DNA of 64,000 bases from Bacillus methanolicus (GCF_008764295.1 NZ_VTQX01000007.1:1-64000), one strand, 5' to 3'; shown: positions 48,720-58,932, counted from the first letter of the stretch. Made by a program: numbers and translations. The notes: generated by a model from the sequence alone, not told the origin.

Positions 48720-49730
48720 ATGAACAAGAAGCTTTTATTATCAAAAGTCTTTCTTATTATTTCAATTTGTATAATTTGTGTTCCATTAAGTACCAGTGAA
48801 AAGACTGTAGAAGCTTTCTCCGCTCAAGTTATCCAGCACGGAGCAGTAGGAGATGATGTTATTGAATTACAGTCGCGACTCCAGTATTTAGGCTTTTATA
48901 ACAAGAAAATTGACGGAGTTTTTGGCTGGAGTACTTATTGGGCGCTTCGAAATTTTCAATATGAATTTGGCCTGCCAATTGATGGATTAGCAGGTCAGAA
49001 AACAAAAGATATGTTAGTTAGGGCATCGCAATATCATGAACAACATGTGAAGGAACAAATTAACAAAGGAAATAAATTCACGCATTATGGTGGTATGGAC
49101 TTAAACAAACAAAAAGGGCCTGAAAAATCAGGAGGCGGTGCTAAAGGAAAAGAAGGACAAAAGGCACCTGCTCAAAAGTCAGCGCCAAAAGCACCGGCGC
49201 AGCAAAAGACCGAACAGAAGGCTCCACCCCAGCAACAAAACACTGGTCAGCAAACACCAGCGCAAAATACGGGGCAAGAGACACCGCCACAACAAAATCA
49301 AGGGCAGAATAATGAGGCTCCACAAGAAAATGAGCAGCCTCAACAGCCTACAGCTGCGAATGTACCAAACGGTTTTTCACAAAATGACATTCAGCTTATG
49401 GCTAATGCCGTTTACGGTGAAGCACGAGGAGAGCCTTATGTTGGTCAAGTTGCAGTTGCTGCTGTAATTTTAAATCGCGTTGAAAGTGCCACTTTTCCTA
49501 ATACTGTCTCAGGTGTTATTTTTGAACCTCGTGCATTTACGGCGGTTGCTGATGGACAAATTTGGTTGACTCCTAATGAACAAGCGAGAAAAGCGGTGCT
49601 AGATGCAATTAATGGCTGGGATCCTACCGGTGATGCCATTTACTATTTCAACCCAGATACGGCAACAAGTGGCTGGATATGGACAAGGCCGCAAATTAAA
49701 CGGATCGGAAAGCATATATTCTGTAAATAG
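48720..49730 (+). CDS. sleB: Spore cortex-lytic enzyme SleB
   Basis: Lytic transglycosylase that degrades spore cortex during germination. 336 residues: signal peptide 1-33; peptidoglycan-binding domain about 38-100 (GDDVIELQSRLQYLGFY); a long Gln/Pro/Lys-rich linker about 120-215; and the cell-wall hydrolase domain 218-336 with catalytic Glu234 in YGEARGE. The linker is much longer and more repetitive than in the usual SleB. GGGGGTG ribosome site. Followed by ypeB. Confidence 0.95.
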   Translation: MNKKLLLSKVFLIISICIICVPLSTSEKTVEAFSAQVIQHGAVGDDVIELQSRLQYLGFYNKKIDGVFGWSTYWALRNFQYEFGLPIDGLAGQKTKDMLVRASQYHEQHVKEQINKGNKFTHYGGMDLNKQKGPEKSGGGAKGKEGQKAPAQKSAPKAPAQQKTEQKAPPQQQNTGQQTPAQNTGQETPPQQNQGQNNEAPQENEQPQQPTAANVPNGFSQNDIQLMANAVYGEARGEPYVGQVAVAAVILNRVESATFPNTVSGVIFEPRAFTAVADGQIWLTPNEQARKAVLDAINGWDPTGDAIYYFNPDTATSGWIWTRPQIKRIGKHIFCK

Positions 49731-49745
49731 AGGGGTGAGATAAAG

Positions 49746-51095
49746 ATGATTAGAGGAATTCTTATCGGAGTATTAGCTCTAGGCGTCGCTGGAACAGCAT
49801 TTTGGGGTTATCAAGAGCATCGGGAAAAGAATGCCATTCTGATTAATGCAGAAAATAACTACCAAAGGGCTTTTCATGATTTAACATACCAAATCGACCT
49901 ACTAAACGATAAAATTGGTACGACATTGGCAATGAACTCGCGTAAATCTCTATCTCCTGCACTTGCCGATGTTTGGAAAATTACTGCACAGGCACATAGT
50001 GATGTAGGGCAGCTTCCTCTCACATTACTCCCTTTTAACAAAACGGAGGAGTTTTTAGCCCAAATTGGGGATTTCAGCTATCGCACGGCAATTAGAGATT
50101 TGGAAAAAGAACCGTTATCAGATAAAGAATATAATACCCTTAAGGACTTGTATGCACAGTCTGCCGATATACAGAAAGAACTAAGGGAGGTTCAGCATAC
50201 GGTATTAAATAATAATTTAAGATGGATGGACGTAGAACTTGCTCTTGCTTCCGAAGAACAGCCGTTAGACAATACGATTATAGATGGTTTTAAAACGGTT
50301 GAAAAAACAGTAGAAAGCTATGGAGAAACGGATTTTGGTCCAACTTTTGTTAGCTTGAAAAAGAAGGACAATCTTTATCAATATTTAGAGGGCGATGAAA
50401 TAACGAAACAAGAGGCGGAAAAAGCAGCGAAAAGATATACAGGATTCGGAGACCATGTAAAGGTACAAGTCACAGATAACGGAAAAGGTGCCGATGTTGG
50501 TTTCTACAGTGTTTCCGTAATGGATAAAAAATCAAAGTTGGAAGCGGATATGGACATTACTAAAAAAGGTGGCTATCCAATCTGGTTTATCGTCTCAAGG
50601 GATGTAGAAGAACAAAAGATCAGTTTGAACGATGCCAGTAATAAAGCGATCAAATTTTTAAAAGATAATAACTTTGAAAATCTAGATTTATTTGAAAGCA
50701 GTCAGTTTGATAATGTTGGGGTTTTCACCTTTGTAACAAATGAAAATGATGTTCGTGTTTATCCTGATGCCATTCATGTAAAAGTTGCATTAGATGATGG
50801 CAATATCATTGGTTTTTCTGCAGATGATTATTTGAAAGCGCATCATACGAGAGAAATTGCCAAACCGACGATGACTGCGGATGAAGTAAGAAAAGAAATT
50901 AATCCAAATGTCGAGGTAATGGAAGAGAACTTAGCAATCATCATTAATGATTTAAATGAAGAAGTTCTCTGTTATGAATTTTTAGGAACTCTTGGAGACG
51001 ATACTTATCGCATTTTTATTAATGCTAATAGTGGTGTAGAGGAAAAAGTGGAAAAGTTACAGAATGCAGAACCTATTTATGAAGATGTTGTTTAA
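49746..51095 (+). CDS. ypeB: Germination protein YpeB
   Basis: A 449-residue protein needed to localise and stabilise SleB in dormant spores. N-terminal membrane segment (3-22), a helical region (40-210) and C-terminal PepSY-like domains (about 215-300, 305-375 and 380-445). 15 nt after sleB, so one transcript. AGGGGTGAG ribosome site. Confidence 0.95.
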   Translation: MIRGILIGVLALGVAGTAFWGYQEHREKNAILINAENNYQRAFHDLTYQIDLLNDKIGTTLAMNSRKSLSPALADVWKITAQAHSDVGQLPLTLLPFNKTEEFLAQIGDFSYRTAIRDLEKEPLSDKEYNTLKDLYAQSADIQKELREVQHTVLNNNLRWMDVELALASEEQPLDNTIIDGFKTVEKTVESYGETDFGPTFVSLKKKDNLYQYLEGDEITKQEAEKAAKRYTGFGDHVKVQVTDNGKGADVGFYSVSVMDKKSKLEADMDITKKGGYPIWFIVSRDVEEQKISLNDASNKAIKFLKDNNFENLDLFESSQFDNVGVFTFVTNENDVRVYPDAIHVKVALDDGNIIGFSADDYLKAHHTREIAKPTMTADEVRKEINPNVEVMEENLAIIINDLNEEVLCYEFLGTLGDDTYRIFINANSGVEEKVEKLQNAEPIYEDVV

Positions 51096-51120
51096 TTACA
51101 TTAAATTTTTGTATCAATAC

Positions 51121-51154
51121 AAGGACTACTTCAGCTTTTCTGGGGTAGTCCTTT
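51121..51154 (+). terminator. sleB-ypeB terminator
   Basis: AAGGACTAC/GTAGTCCTT with a 15-nt loop after the ypeB stop. Confidence 0.75.
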
Positions 51155-51300
51155 GTAGATAGGTACTTTGTCGCCATTTTAGCTTGCACACTTATATTCC
51201 GCCGTGTCATAATGAAAAATAATAGGTCAATTTTCGCATATAGTTTGATCGTGCTTATGAATTGATCAAAAGAATAATGACTTATGGAAAGTGTGATGAG

Positions 51301-51960
51301 ATGTTAAAAATCGGCGACCCACTTACATTGGAATTGAAGAATAGGGATAAAGTGGAAAAGTATAAATGCAAGTTAGCAGAAAGAAAAGGAACACATCTTT
51401 ATATTGATTATCCGATAAACATAATGACAAGTAGAACAGCTTTTTTTATTGATGGCACTCAACTTAAATGTTCTTTCGTAATGAAGGATGGTACCGTGTA
51501 TTCGTTTGAAACAGAAGTGATTGGAAGAATTAAACAAAACATTCCAATGATGATTCTCTCCTATCCAGGAGATGAACTTCTTATGAAGGTTCAGCGACGT
51601 CAATATGTTCGTATTGAAACTTCTGTCGATGTGGCAATTCATCCTTTAGAAGGTGAATTAAAACCATTTGTAACTGTTACAGATGATATAAGTGCGGGTG
51701 GAGCGGCAATCATCGTTCCAAGTGAATTAAATTTATATAACGGATTGATGGTTCAGGCATGGATGGTTTTTCCGATGCAGAATGGTGAGTATCATTATTT
51801 CTGTTTTCAAGCTAAAGTGGTGCGGGTTATTCCGCTCGATGGAAAAAGGAATAAGGTTTCCCTTGAGTTTAATGGTGTAGATTCACATCAACGGCAGATT
51901 TTGTTGCGTTTTTGTTTTGATCGTCAAGTTGCCATGAAGAAAAAAGGACTGCTAGAATAA
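51301..51960 (+). CDS. ypfA: PilZ-domain cyclic-di-GMP receptor YpfA (MotI/DgrA)
   Basis: Binds c-di-GMP and in B. subtilis slows the flagellar motor. 219 residues: YcgR-like N-terminal domain (1-95) and PilZ domain (100-215) with the ligand motif RRQYVRIE near 99-106 and DDISAGGAAI near 135. The ATG encoding MLKIGDPL was chosen with GGAAAG upstream. No flagellar gene lies in the window. Confidence 0.92.
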   Translation: MLKIGDPLTLELKNRDKVEKYKCKLAERKGTHLYIDYPINIMTSRTAFFIDGTQLKCSFVMKDGTVYSFETEVIGRIKQNIPMMILSYPGDELLMKVQRRQYVRIETSVDVAIHPLEGELKPFVTVTDDISAGGAAIIVPSELNLYNGLMVQAWMVFPMQNGEYHYFCFQAKVVRVIPLDGKRNKVSLEFNGVDSHQRQILLRFCFDRQVAMKKKGLLE

Positions 51961-52040
51961 AGATAATATTGAAAATTGAATAAGTTTCTTCTAATTATCC
52001 CATAATGCAAATAGGTTAAATTTGCATTGGGGGCGTTAAG

Positions 52041-52223
52041 ATGAAAACGATAGAAAGAATTATGATCAAAATAATTATTGTACAATTTTTATTTTTGTTA
52101 TTAACGCAAATTTTTTTACATAAATGGAATGTATTACCTGAATTAAAAGAAATTACGCAGTATGAGGGTGTAACAGACACAAATTTTTCTGATTTGCTGG
52201 AGACTTTTAATGGAATGAAATGA
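52041..52223 (+). CDS. ypfB: Small membrane protein YpfB (DUF5359)
   Basis: A 60-residue protein with one hydrophobic segment (about 9-28) and an acidic C-terminal half. It matches the YpfB family in sequence and position between ypfA and cmk. GGGGGCG ribosome site. Function unknown. Its TGA stop is the first base triplet of the terminator hairpin. Confidence 0.82.
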   Translation: MKTIERIMIKIIIVQFLFLLLTQIFLHKWNVLPELKEITQYEGVTDTNFSDLLETFNGMK

Positions 52224-52246
52224 AGCAGGGGACTGCTTCATTTTTT
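52221..52246 (+). terminator. ypfB terminator
   Basis: TGAAGCAG/CTGCTTCA with a 4-nt loop and six T residues; it overlaps the stop codon. Confidence 0.92.
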
Positions 52247-52433
52247 GATCGATCAACTTTAAACATAAATCCTATGCGGAGATGAAAAAATAAAAATAGC
52301 TGTCTTTTTTCTAATGTCATTTTGGATTCATATGTTAAAATAGAGTCAGCAAATGAAGTTTTTGCTTTGAAGATGAAGCCAAATATTCATCTGCTAGATT
52401 TTAGTAGATATGGTGCAACAACTAGGAGGAATT

Positions 52434-53105
52434 ATGAACAGAATTTCCATTGCTATAGATGGTCCTGCTGCTGCAGGAAAAAGTACAGTCGCTAAAATTG
52501 TGGCCAATAAATTGAGTTACATATATGTAGACACAGGTGCCATGTATAGGGGATTAACCTTTTTGGCGTTACAGGCAGGGATCGATCTCCAAGAAGAAGT
52601 ACAATTAATGGAGCTGTTAAAAAAAACAGAAATATTATTAAAACCTTCCGAGAATGGCCAGCGGGTATTGGTAAATGGAAGAGATGTTTCCAGTGAAATT
52701 CGTGGCGCTGAAGTGACGAATCAAGTTTCTATTGTGGCTAAACATCGATTGATTCGAGAAGAGATGGTTAGAAGGCAAAAAAGCTTAGCAGCAGAGGGCG
52801 GAGTGGTGATGGATGGTAGGGATATCGGAACACATGTCATTCCGACTGCCGAGGTTAAAATCTTTCTACTTGCAAGTGTAGAGGAAAGAGCCCAGAGGCG
52901 ACATGCTGAAAATATCGAAAAAGGTTATCCTTCCGATTTAGAAACATTAAAAGAAGAAATTGCCGCAAGGGATAAGCTTGACTCTGAGAGGGAAGTCGCT
53001 CCTTTAAAAAAAGCTGATGATGCTGTTGTTATTGATACAACGTCTAAATCAATAGATGAAGTCGTTGAATCAATTATGACATTGGCAATGGAAAGGATCG
53101 GATGA
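52434..53105 (+). CDS. cmk: Cytidylate kinase
   Basis: Phosphorylates CMP and dCMP with ATP. 223 residues; P-loop GPAAAGKST near 10-18, DTGAMYRG near 34, and [12 protein letters not shown] near 124 and RRHAE near 154 for substrate and lid. ATG chosen after AGGAGG. Followed by plsC after 1 nt. Confidence 0.96.
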   Translation: MNRISIAIDGPAAAGKSTVAKIVANKLSYIYVDTGAMYRGLTFLALQAGIDLQEEVQLMELLKKTEILLKPSENGQRVLVNGRDVSSEIRGAEVTNQVSIVAKHRLIREEMVRRQKSLAAEGGVVMDGRDIGTHVIPTAEVKIFLLASVEERAQRRHAENIEKGYPSDLETLKEEIAARDKLDSEREVAPLKKADDAVVIDTTSKSIDEVVESIMTLAMERIG

Positions 53106-53106
53106 G

Positions 53107-53697
53107 ATGTCTTTTTATACATTTGCAAAATCAGTTGTCTATGGAATTTTAAAACCAATCTATCGGATGGAAGTGATAGGCAAGGAGAATTTTCCGAAAG
53201 AAGGCGGGGTTTTGCTTTGTGCAAACCATATCCATAATTTTGACCCTCCGATAGTAGGAATTGTTGCTCCGCGGACGATTCATTTTATGGCCAAAGAGGA
53301 GTTATTTTCAGTACCTATTCTTGGGAAATTGCTTCCTCATTTAAACGCATTTCCTGTCAAACGAGGCATGAGTGATCGAGAAGCACTTCGCAAAGGACTT
53401 AAAGTATTAAAAGAAGGAAAGGTCCTCGGTCTCTTTCCCGAGGGAACTCGGAGTAAAACAGGAGAGCTTGGCAAAGGATTAGCGGGAGCTGGTTTTTTTG
53501 CCTTAAGAACAGATGCTGAAGTTGTGCCATGCGCGATCATTGGTCCTTACAAAGCTTTTTCAAAGTTAAAAGTTGTGTATGGAAAGCCTATTGATATGCG
53601 ACAACTGAGAGAAACAAAGGCTTCGCCTGAGGAGACAACAGAAGTGATTATGAATGAAATTCGCCTTTTAATTGAGGCCCATAAGAGGGATGTGTGA
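53107..53697 (+). CDS. plsC: 1-acyl-sn-glycerol-3-phosphate acyltransferase
   Basis: Second acylation step of phospholipid synthesis, at the membrane. 196 residues. Acyltransferase motifs: HIHNFD (His41, Asp46), FPVKRG near 77 and FPEGTRS near 113. One N-terminal hydrophobic segment. Directly after cmk (1 nt), so co-transcribed. The B. subtilis plsC lies elsewhere, but cmk-plsC-rpsA-like order is common in other Bacillaceae. Confidence 0.94.
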   Translation: MSFYTFAKSVVYGILKPIYRMEVIGKENFPKEGGVLLCANHIHNFDPPIVGIVAPRTIHFMAKEELFSVPILGKLLPHLNAFPVKRGMSDREALRKGLKVLKEGKVLGLFPEGTRSKTGELGKGLAGAGFFALRTDAEVVPCAIIGPYKAFSKLKVVYGKPIDMRQLRETKASPEETTEVIMNEIRLLIEAHKRDV

Positions 53698-53893
53698 TTC
53701 TTCTTTCTTGACAAAAAGAAGCATTTGTAAGAAGTTATAGAAAAGTGCAGATTGCTTGTACATGACATTTGAATTGTCTGAAGGGTTATATGTTTTTAAC
53801 TATAATTCTTTTGGAGTGATGTTTGGAAAATGAATTAATTCATTAATATTTTTCTTTTTTAGGAAGTAGCGATTGGATTAAGGAGGAGTACAT

Positions 53894-55030
53894 ATGTCCG
53901 AAGAGATGAATCAAGTAGAAGTGAAAAATTTTGAGATCGGTGATAGTGTCATCGGTACTGTTTCCAAAGTTGAAGAAAAGCAGGTAATCGTAAATATTGA
54001 AGACAGCAAGCTTGATGGAATTATTCCCATTAGTGAGCTTTCTAGTCTGCATATTGAAAAGGCTAGCGATGTTGCCGAAGTTGGTCAAGAGCTTGAACTT
54101 GAAGTAACTAAAGTTGAAGAAGATGCCTTAATTTTATCTAAAAGAAAAGCAGATGCTAAAAAGGCATGGAGCGTTTTAGAGCAAAAATATCAATCTGGAG
54201 AGATTTTTGAGGCGGAAGTTAAAGATGTCGTTAAAGGCGGTCTCGTTGTGGACTTAGGTGTAAGAGGATTTGTTCCCGCATCTCTCGTTGAAGCTCATTT
54301 TGTTGAAGATTTCTCGGAATATAAGGATAAGACATTAACTTTTAAAATTGTTGAATTGGACCAAGAGAAAAACCGCTTAATCCTTTCTCACCGTGCCGTT
54401 GTTGAGGAAGAAATAGGCAAGCAGAAATTAGCTCTTCTTGATTCACTCCAACCTGGGCAAGTTTTGGAAGGAACAGTTCAAAGGATCACCGATTTTGGGG
54501 CATTTGTTGATATCGGGGGGATTGATGGTTTAGTCCATATTTCTCAGTTATCGCATGAACATGTTCAAAAACCAGCGGATGTTGTCCAAGAAGGTCAGAA
54601 AGTTAATGTTAAAGTATTGAATGTAGATAGAGACAATGAGAGAATTTCATTGTCCATTAAGGAAACCTTACCAGGACCATGGCATAATCTTGCTGAAAAA
54701 GCTCCGAAGGACTCTGTTCTTGATGGAGTTGTAAAACGTCTTGTATCCTACGGTGCTTTCGTCGAAGTGTTCCCAGGTGTAGAGGGATTAGTCCATATTT
54801 CTCAAATTTCCCATAAGCATATTGGAACTCCTCATGAAGTACTTCAAGAGGGACAAACAATTAAAGTAAAAGTTCTTGAAGTAAATGAAGATATCCAAAG
54901 ATTATCTTTAAGTATAAAAGAGCTTGAAGAGAAGGAACCGGAATTTTCTGATTATGAACTTCCAGAAGAATCTAAAGGATTCCAATTAGGGGAAATGATC
55001 GGTGAACAACTTAAAAAGATAAAAGAATAG
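53894..55030 (+). CDS. ypfD: S1-domain protein YpfD (30S ribosomal protein S1 homologue)
   Basis: A 378-residue protein with four S1 RNA-binding domains (about 12-80, 98-170, 186-256 and 272-342), each with the GxVxxxxxxGxxVxVxxxxGhvhxSxxS pattern. Shorter than E. coli S1 (six domains), as in Firmicutes. It probably binds mRNA or ribosomes but is not essential in B. subtilis. AAGGAGG ribosome site. Confidence 0.95.
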   Translation: MSEEMNQVEVKNFEIGDSVIGTVSKVEEKQVIVNIEDSKLDGIIPISELSSLHIEKASDVAEVGQELELEVTKVEEDALILSKRKADAKKAWSVLEQKYQSGEIFEAEVKDVVKGGLVVDLGVRGFVPASLVEAHFVEDFSEYKDKTLTFKIVELDQEKNRLILSHRAVVEEEIGKQKLALLDSLQPGQVLEGTVQRITDFGAFVDIGGIDGLVHISQLSHEHVQKPADVVQEGQKVNVKVLNVDRDNERISLSIKETLPGPWHNLAEKAPKDSVLDGVVKRLVSYGAFVEVFPGVEGLVHISQISHKHIGTPHEVLQEGQTIKVKVLEVNEDIQRLSLSIKELEEKEPEFSDYELPEESKGFQLGEMIGEQLKKIKE

Positions 55031-55112
55031 AGTCATTTTGATTCACTGTTATGATGAATATATGATAATGGGCAAAAATATATAGAAAAGACTTTCAAAA
55101 AGGTGATAATAG

Positions 55113-56165
<1,053 letters not shown>

Positions 56166-56173
56166 ACTTTAAA

Positions 56174-56213
56174 AGTAAAGCTCCCTGTGCGAAAAAGCGC
56201 TGGGAGCTTTACT
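56174..56213 (+). terminator. fni terminator
   Basis: AGTAAAGCTCCC/GGGAGCTTTACT around a 16-nt loop. It lies between fni and the repeat array, so the array is outside the fni transcript. Confidence 0.8.
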
Positions 56214-56225
56214 GTTCTTCATGAA

Positions 56226-56868
56226 CATACGGTGCTAAACAGGGAACTTCCGCTTTTCTTTGTCCAGCTACAGCGGCTATCTCCTAGCAAACTTCAGCCC
56301 ACCTCCCTACGATAAGTCGATAGCGAATCGCTTCCGCTCTTCGTATCTCCTTTATCTCAGTCGCTGTTCTTCCAGTTTGTACGGAGATGAACGAGCCGTT
56401 TCCGCTTTTCTTTGTCCAGCTACAGCGGCTATCTCCTAGCAAACTTCAGATCCTCTCCCTACGATAAGTCAAACTCGATTCGCTTTCGCTTCTCGGTTTT
56501 CCTTTATCTCAGTCGAGGCCCTTCCAGTTTGTACGGAGATGAACGAGCCGCTTCCGCTTTTCTCTGTCCAGCTTCAGTTCCCTAACGCCTATTGGACTTC
56601 CGGTTGCCTCCCTACGATAAGTCGATAGCGAATCGCTTCCGCTCTTCGTATGTCCTTTATCTCAGTCAGCCCCGTCCAGTCCATACGGCGCTAAACAGGG
56701 AACTTCCGCTTTTCTTTGTCCAGCTACAGCGGCTATCTCCTAGCAAACTTCAGCCCACCTCCCTACGATAAGTCGATAGCGAATCGCTTCCGCTCTTCGT
56801 ATCTCCTTTATCTCAGTCGCTGTTCTTCCAGTTTGTACGGAGATGAACGAGCCGCTTCCGCTTTTCTA
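56226..56868 (-). repeat. Array of four exact 152-bp modular repeat units, copy C
   Basis: Reading the minus strand: units 56858-56707, 56706-56555, 56554-56403 and 56402-56251, each exactly 152 nt, then the first 20-25 nt of a fifth unit. Unit 1 is type I, variant a. Unit 2 is type II with a matching altered 3' arm. Unit 3 is type I, variant b. Unit 4 is type I, variant a. The fifth starts as type II. The array begins in the ypzI stop region and is co-oriented with ypzI. Period is not a multiple of three, so it is not coding. Confidence 0.97.
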
Positions 56869-57003
56869 TTTCCCATTGTTTAGTTTTTCTGCTTCTTGTG
56901 GGCTGGACATTTTTGTGGCTCCTGGATAATGGAGTGCTTGATCACGATCAGATTCTGCTTTTTTATTTTTGGCTATCTTTTTTTGTTGACGATCTTTTCC
57001 CAT
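56866..57003 (-). CDS. ypzI: YpzI-like small protein
   Basis: A 45-residue, very basic, hydrophilic protein (starts MGKDRQQKKIAKNKKAESDRD and includes HYPGATKMSSPQEAEKLN). Ideal ribosome site AGGAGG 9 nt before the ATG. It matches YpzI in B. subtilis by size, character and position before yphA. Function unknown. The TAG stop runs straight into the repeat array. Confidence 0.8.
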   Translation of the reverse strand: MGKDRQQKKIAKNKKAESDRDQALHYPGATKMSSPQEAEKLNNGK

Positions 57004-57139
57004 GCTGGCCACCTCCTAACTTATAACATCCATCATTTTTTATCATCCTATTCAGCTTTTTGTGGTTCGTAAAAGTTTATTTCGTGCAGATTAAAGTACA
57101 TAACGATGAGACATAATGGAGATGATAGGAGGTAACAGA

Positions 57140-57745
57140 ATGGAAGGGATTTTCTTTTTTTGGTTATTTTGGATTTTTTGGATTATCACCACTTTTTTTA
57201 TGAGTAAAAGTCGTTTAAGACTTGTACTATCTGCTGCTATTTTAAGTGTCATTATTTTGTCTACTTATACAATGAAATGGTTCACTCTTAATATTTCCGC
57301 TTCAAGCTTGTTTCTGCTTTTAGCTACGTATGTAATAATGGCCAAGCAAAAGGGAAGGAAAGGTTTATATCTCTTTATAACCTCCTTTATTATCATGCTG
57401 GCGTTTACAACCTTTCATCTATATGAACTATATGATCCAGTATGGCTTATCTTTGATCGAAATATGATGTTATCTTTTCTGTTAACTTACATTACCTTAC
57501 TTTTGCACCATGATGTGAAGTTTCGCATCATCACCCTTATTTGTGGTTCCATACATGGAGAGATTCTTTACGCAGCGATCTTAAAACATATTACTCCCTC
57601 CTATTTAATTGGCTCATTCGCCTATTTAGATGTCATCTCAATCTCGCTCGGTCTTTTGCTCATTATAAATGGCTTTAAAAAGGTATCATCCTATTTTGAA
57701 TATCAAATTAAACATCTTGAAAGGGGAAAGCAAAAACCATCATGA
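57140..57745 (+). CDS. yphA: Membrane protein YphA
   Basis: A 201-residue polytopic membrane protein of about six spans with the YphA family length. ATG chosen after ATAGGAGG; another ATG upstream would precede this ribosome site. It overlaps yphB by 4 nt, so the two are likely to act together, probably in sporulation. Confidence 0.83.
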   Translation: MEGIFFFWLFWIFWIITTFFMSKSRLRLVLSAAILSVIILSTYTMKWFTLNISASSLFLLLATYVIMAKQKGRKGLYLFITSFIIMLAFTTFHLYELYDPVWLIFDRNMMLSFLLTYITLLLHHDVKFRIITLICGSIHGEILYAAILKHITPSYLIGSFAYLDVISISLGLLLIINGFKKVSSYFEYQIKHLERGKQKPS

Positions 57746-58629
57746 GTGAATATACATACCCCATACTACTTGGGATTATTATTGGAACTTTAACAAGAGT
57801 TTATATGCTGAGAACAGATTATCGCCAGTATCCAACGTATTTGCATGGGAAGATTATTCATATTGCTTTAGGTTTTATTGCTGCTGGTTTAGGGGCGCTT
57901 GCAGTCCCATCTATTTTGGAGGAAGATTTCACGGCAGTTACCTTTTTAACGATTGCCGCGTCTCAATTTAGAGAGGTGCGTAATATGGAACGGAATACAT
58001 TAACGGAAATGGATAGCTATGAACTTGTTCCGAGGGGAAAAACATATATTGAAGGAATAGCTATCGCGTTTGAGAGCCGTAATTATTTAGTGATTTTTAC
58101 TTCCCTTTTGACAACACTTGGGTATATTTTGACGAATTTATGGGGCGGTTTACTTGTAGGAGTAATTGCTTTTTTTCTTTCGAAGATTTTAATGGCTGGT
58201 GGAAAACTTGAAGATATTGTGGAAATTGAGTATGTGGAGCCGAGATTTGATAGCTCAGGATTATATGTTGAAAATATTTATATTATGAATATTGGATTGC
58301 CCGAAAGAAGAAAAGAGGTTTTGCGCTATGGAATGGGCTTTATATTGAAACCTAAAAATTTCGATTCGCGCTCAACAATAGCGAATTTGGGGCAACGACA
58401 AGCAATTTTACATGATGTTTCTACCGCGCTAGGTGTTTATCGAGACTCAGGAACCCCCGCGCTAGTTCCTTTGGCGAAAAGAGATTTAGATGATGGCAGA
58501 ATTGGTATTTTTGTTTTGCCTCAAGAAAGGGATATTGAAAGGGCAATTGAAATCATCGGCAAAGTACCGACATTAGAAAATGCGATCCGGATGCCGACAG
58601 AAAGAAAGAAAAAGGAAGAGGGGATGTAG
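57742..58629 (+). CDS. yphB: YIEGIA-domain membrane protein (YphB/SeaA)
   Basis: A 295-residue protein whose family is named from its conserved YIEGIA stretch, here residues 102-107 (GKTYIEGIAIAFESRNY). Membrane spans near 5-20, 38-58, 64-75, 110-130 and 135-150; the C-terminal half is soluble. The B. subtilis homologue is linked to spore envelope assembly. ATG overlaps the yphA stop (ATGA type). A small partner gene follows after 3 nt. Confidence 0.88.
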   Translation: MSEYTYPILLGIIIGTLTRVYMLRTDYRQYPTYLHGKIIHIALGFIAAGLGALAVPSILEEDFTAVTFLTIAASQFREVRNMERNTLTEMDSYELVPRGKTYIEGIAIAFESRNYLVIFTSLLTTLGYILTNLWGGLLVGVIAFFLSKILMAGGKLEDIVEIEYVEPRFDSSGLYVENIYIMNIGLPERRKEVLRYGMGFILKPKNFDSRSTIANLGQRQAILHDVSTALGVYRDSGTPALVPLAKRDLDDGRIGIFVLPQERDIERAIEIIGKVPTLENAIRMPTERKKKEEGM

Positions 58630-58632
58630 CAG

Positions 58633-58818
58633 ATGGATTTTGAAAAATTTATTCTTGCAGTCATCACAACGAATCCAAAGAAGGCCCCGTCAGGAGTTGC
58701 TGTATTTCATTGTGACAATAAGGAAGAGATGGATGAAATTACTGCTAATCTTGAGGCGATCTTGGACGGAATTGCCCATTCGTTAACAGAGGATTTATAT
58801 ATTATTGTGAAGCATTAA
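58633..58818 (+). CDS. Small partner of the YIEGIA protein
   Basis: A 61-residue soluble protein (MDFEKFILAVITTNPKKAPSG..., with a C-terminal EDLYIIVKH). It matches the family described as a capping-complex subunit for YIEGIA proteins. It starts 3 nt after yphB with GAGGGGATG upstream, so it is in the same operon. Molecular role not established. Confidence 0.82.
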   Translation: MDFEKFILAVITTNPKKAPSGVAVFHCDNKEEMDEITANLEAILDGIAHSLTEDLYIIVKH

Positions 58819-58932
58819 TATGTCAGAGCACTTTTTTCATGCTATTCTTTATGACTTTTATCCATACAAAGTTGTATTACTTCAATCTTTTCATTGCGAG
58901 GGTGTATTCACTTTGTTAATATAATTAGGTTA

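Noticed and set aside
49138-49467. A 109-residue frame inside sleB in another phase
   Set aside because: It arises from the biased codon composition of the Gln/Pro/Lys-rich linker; no ribosome site.
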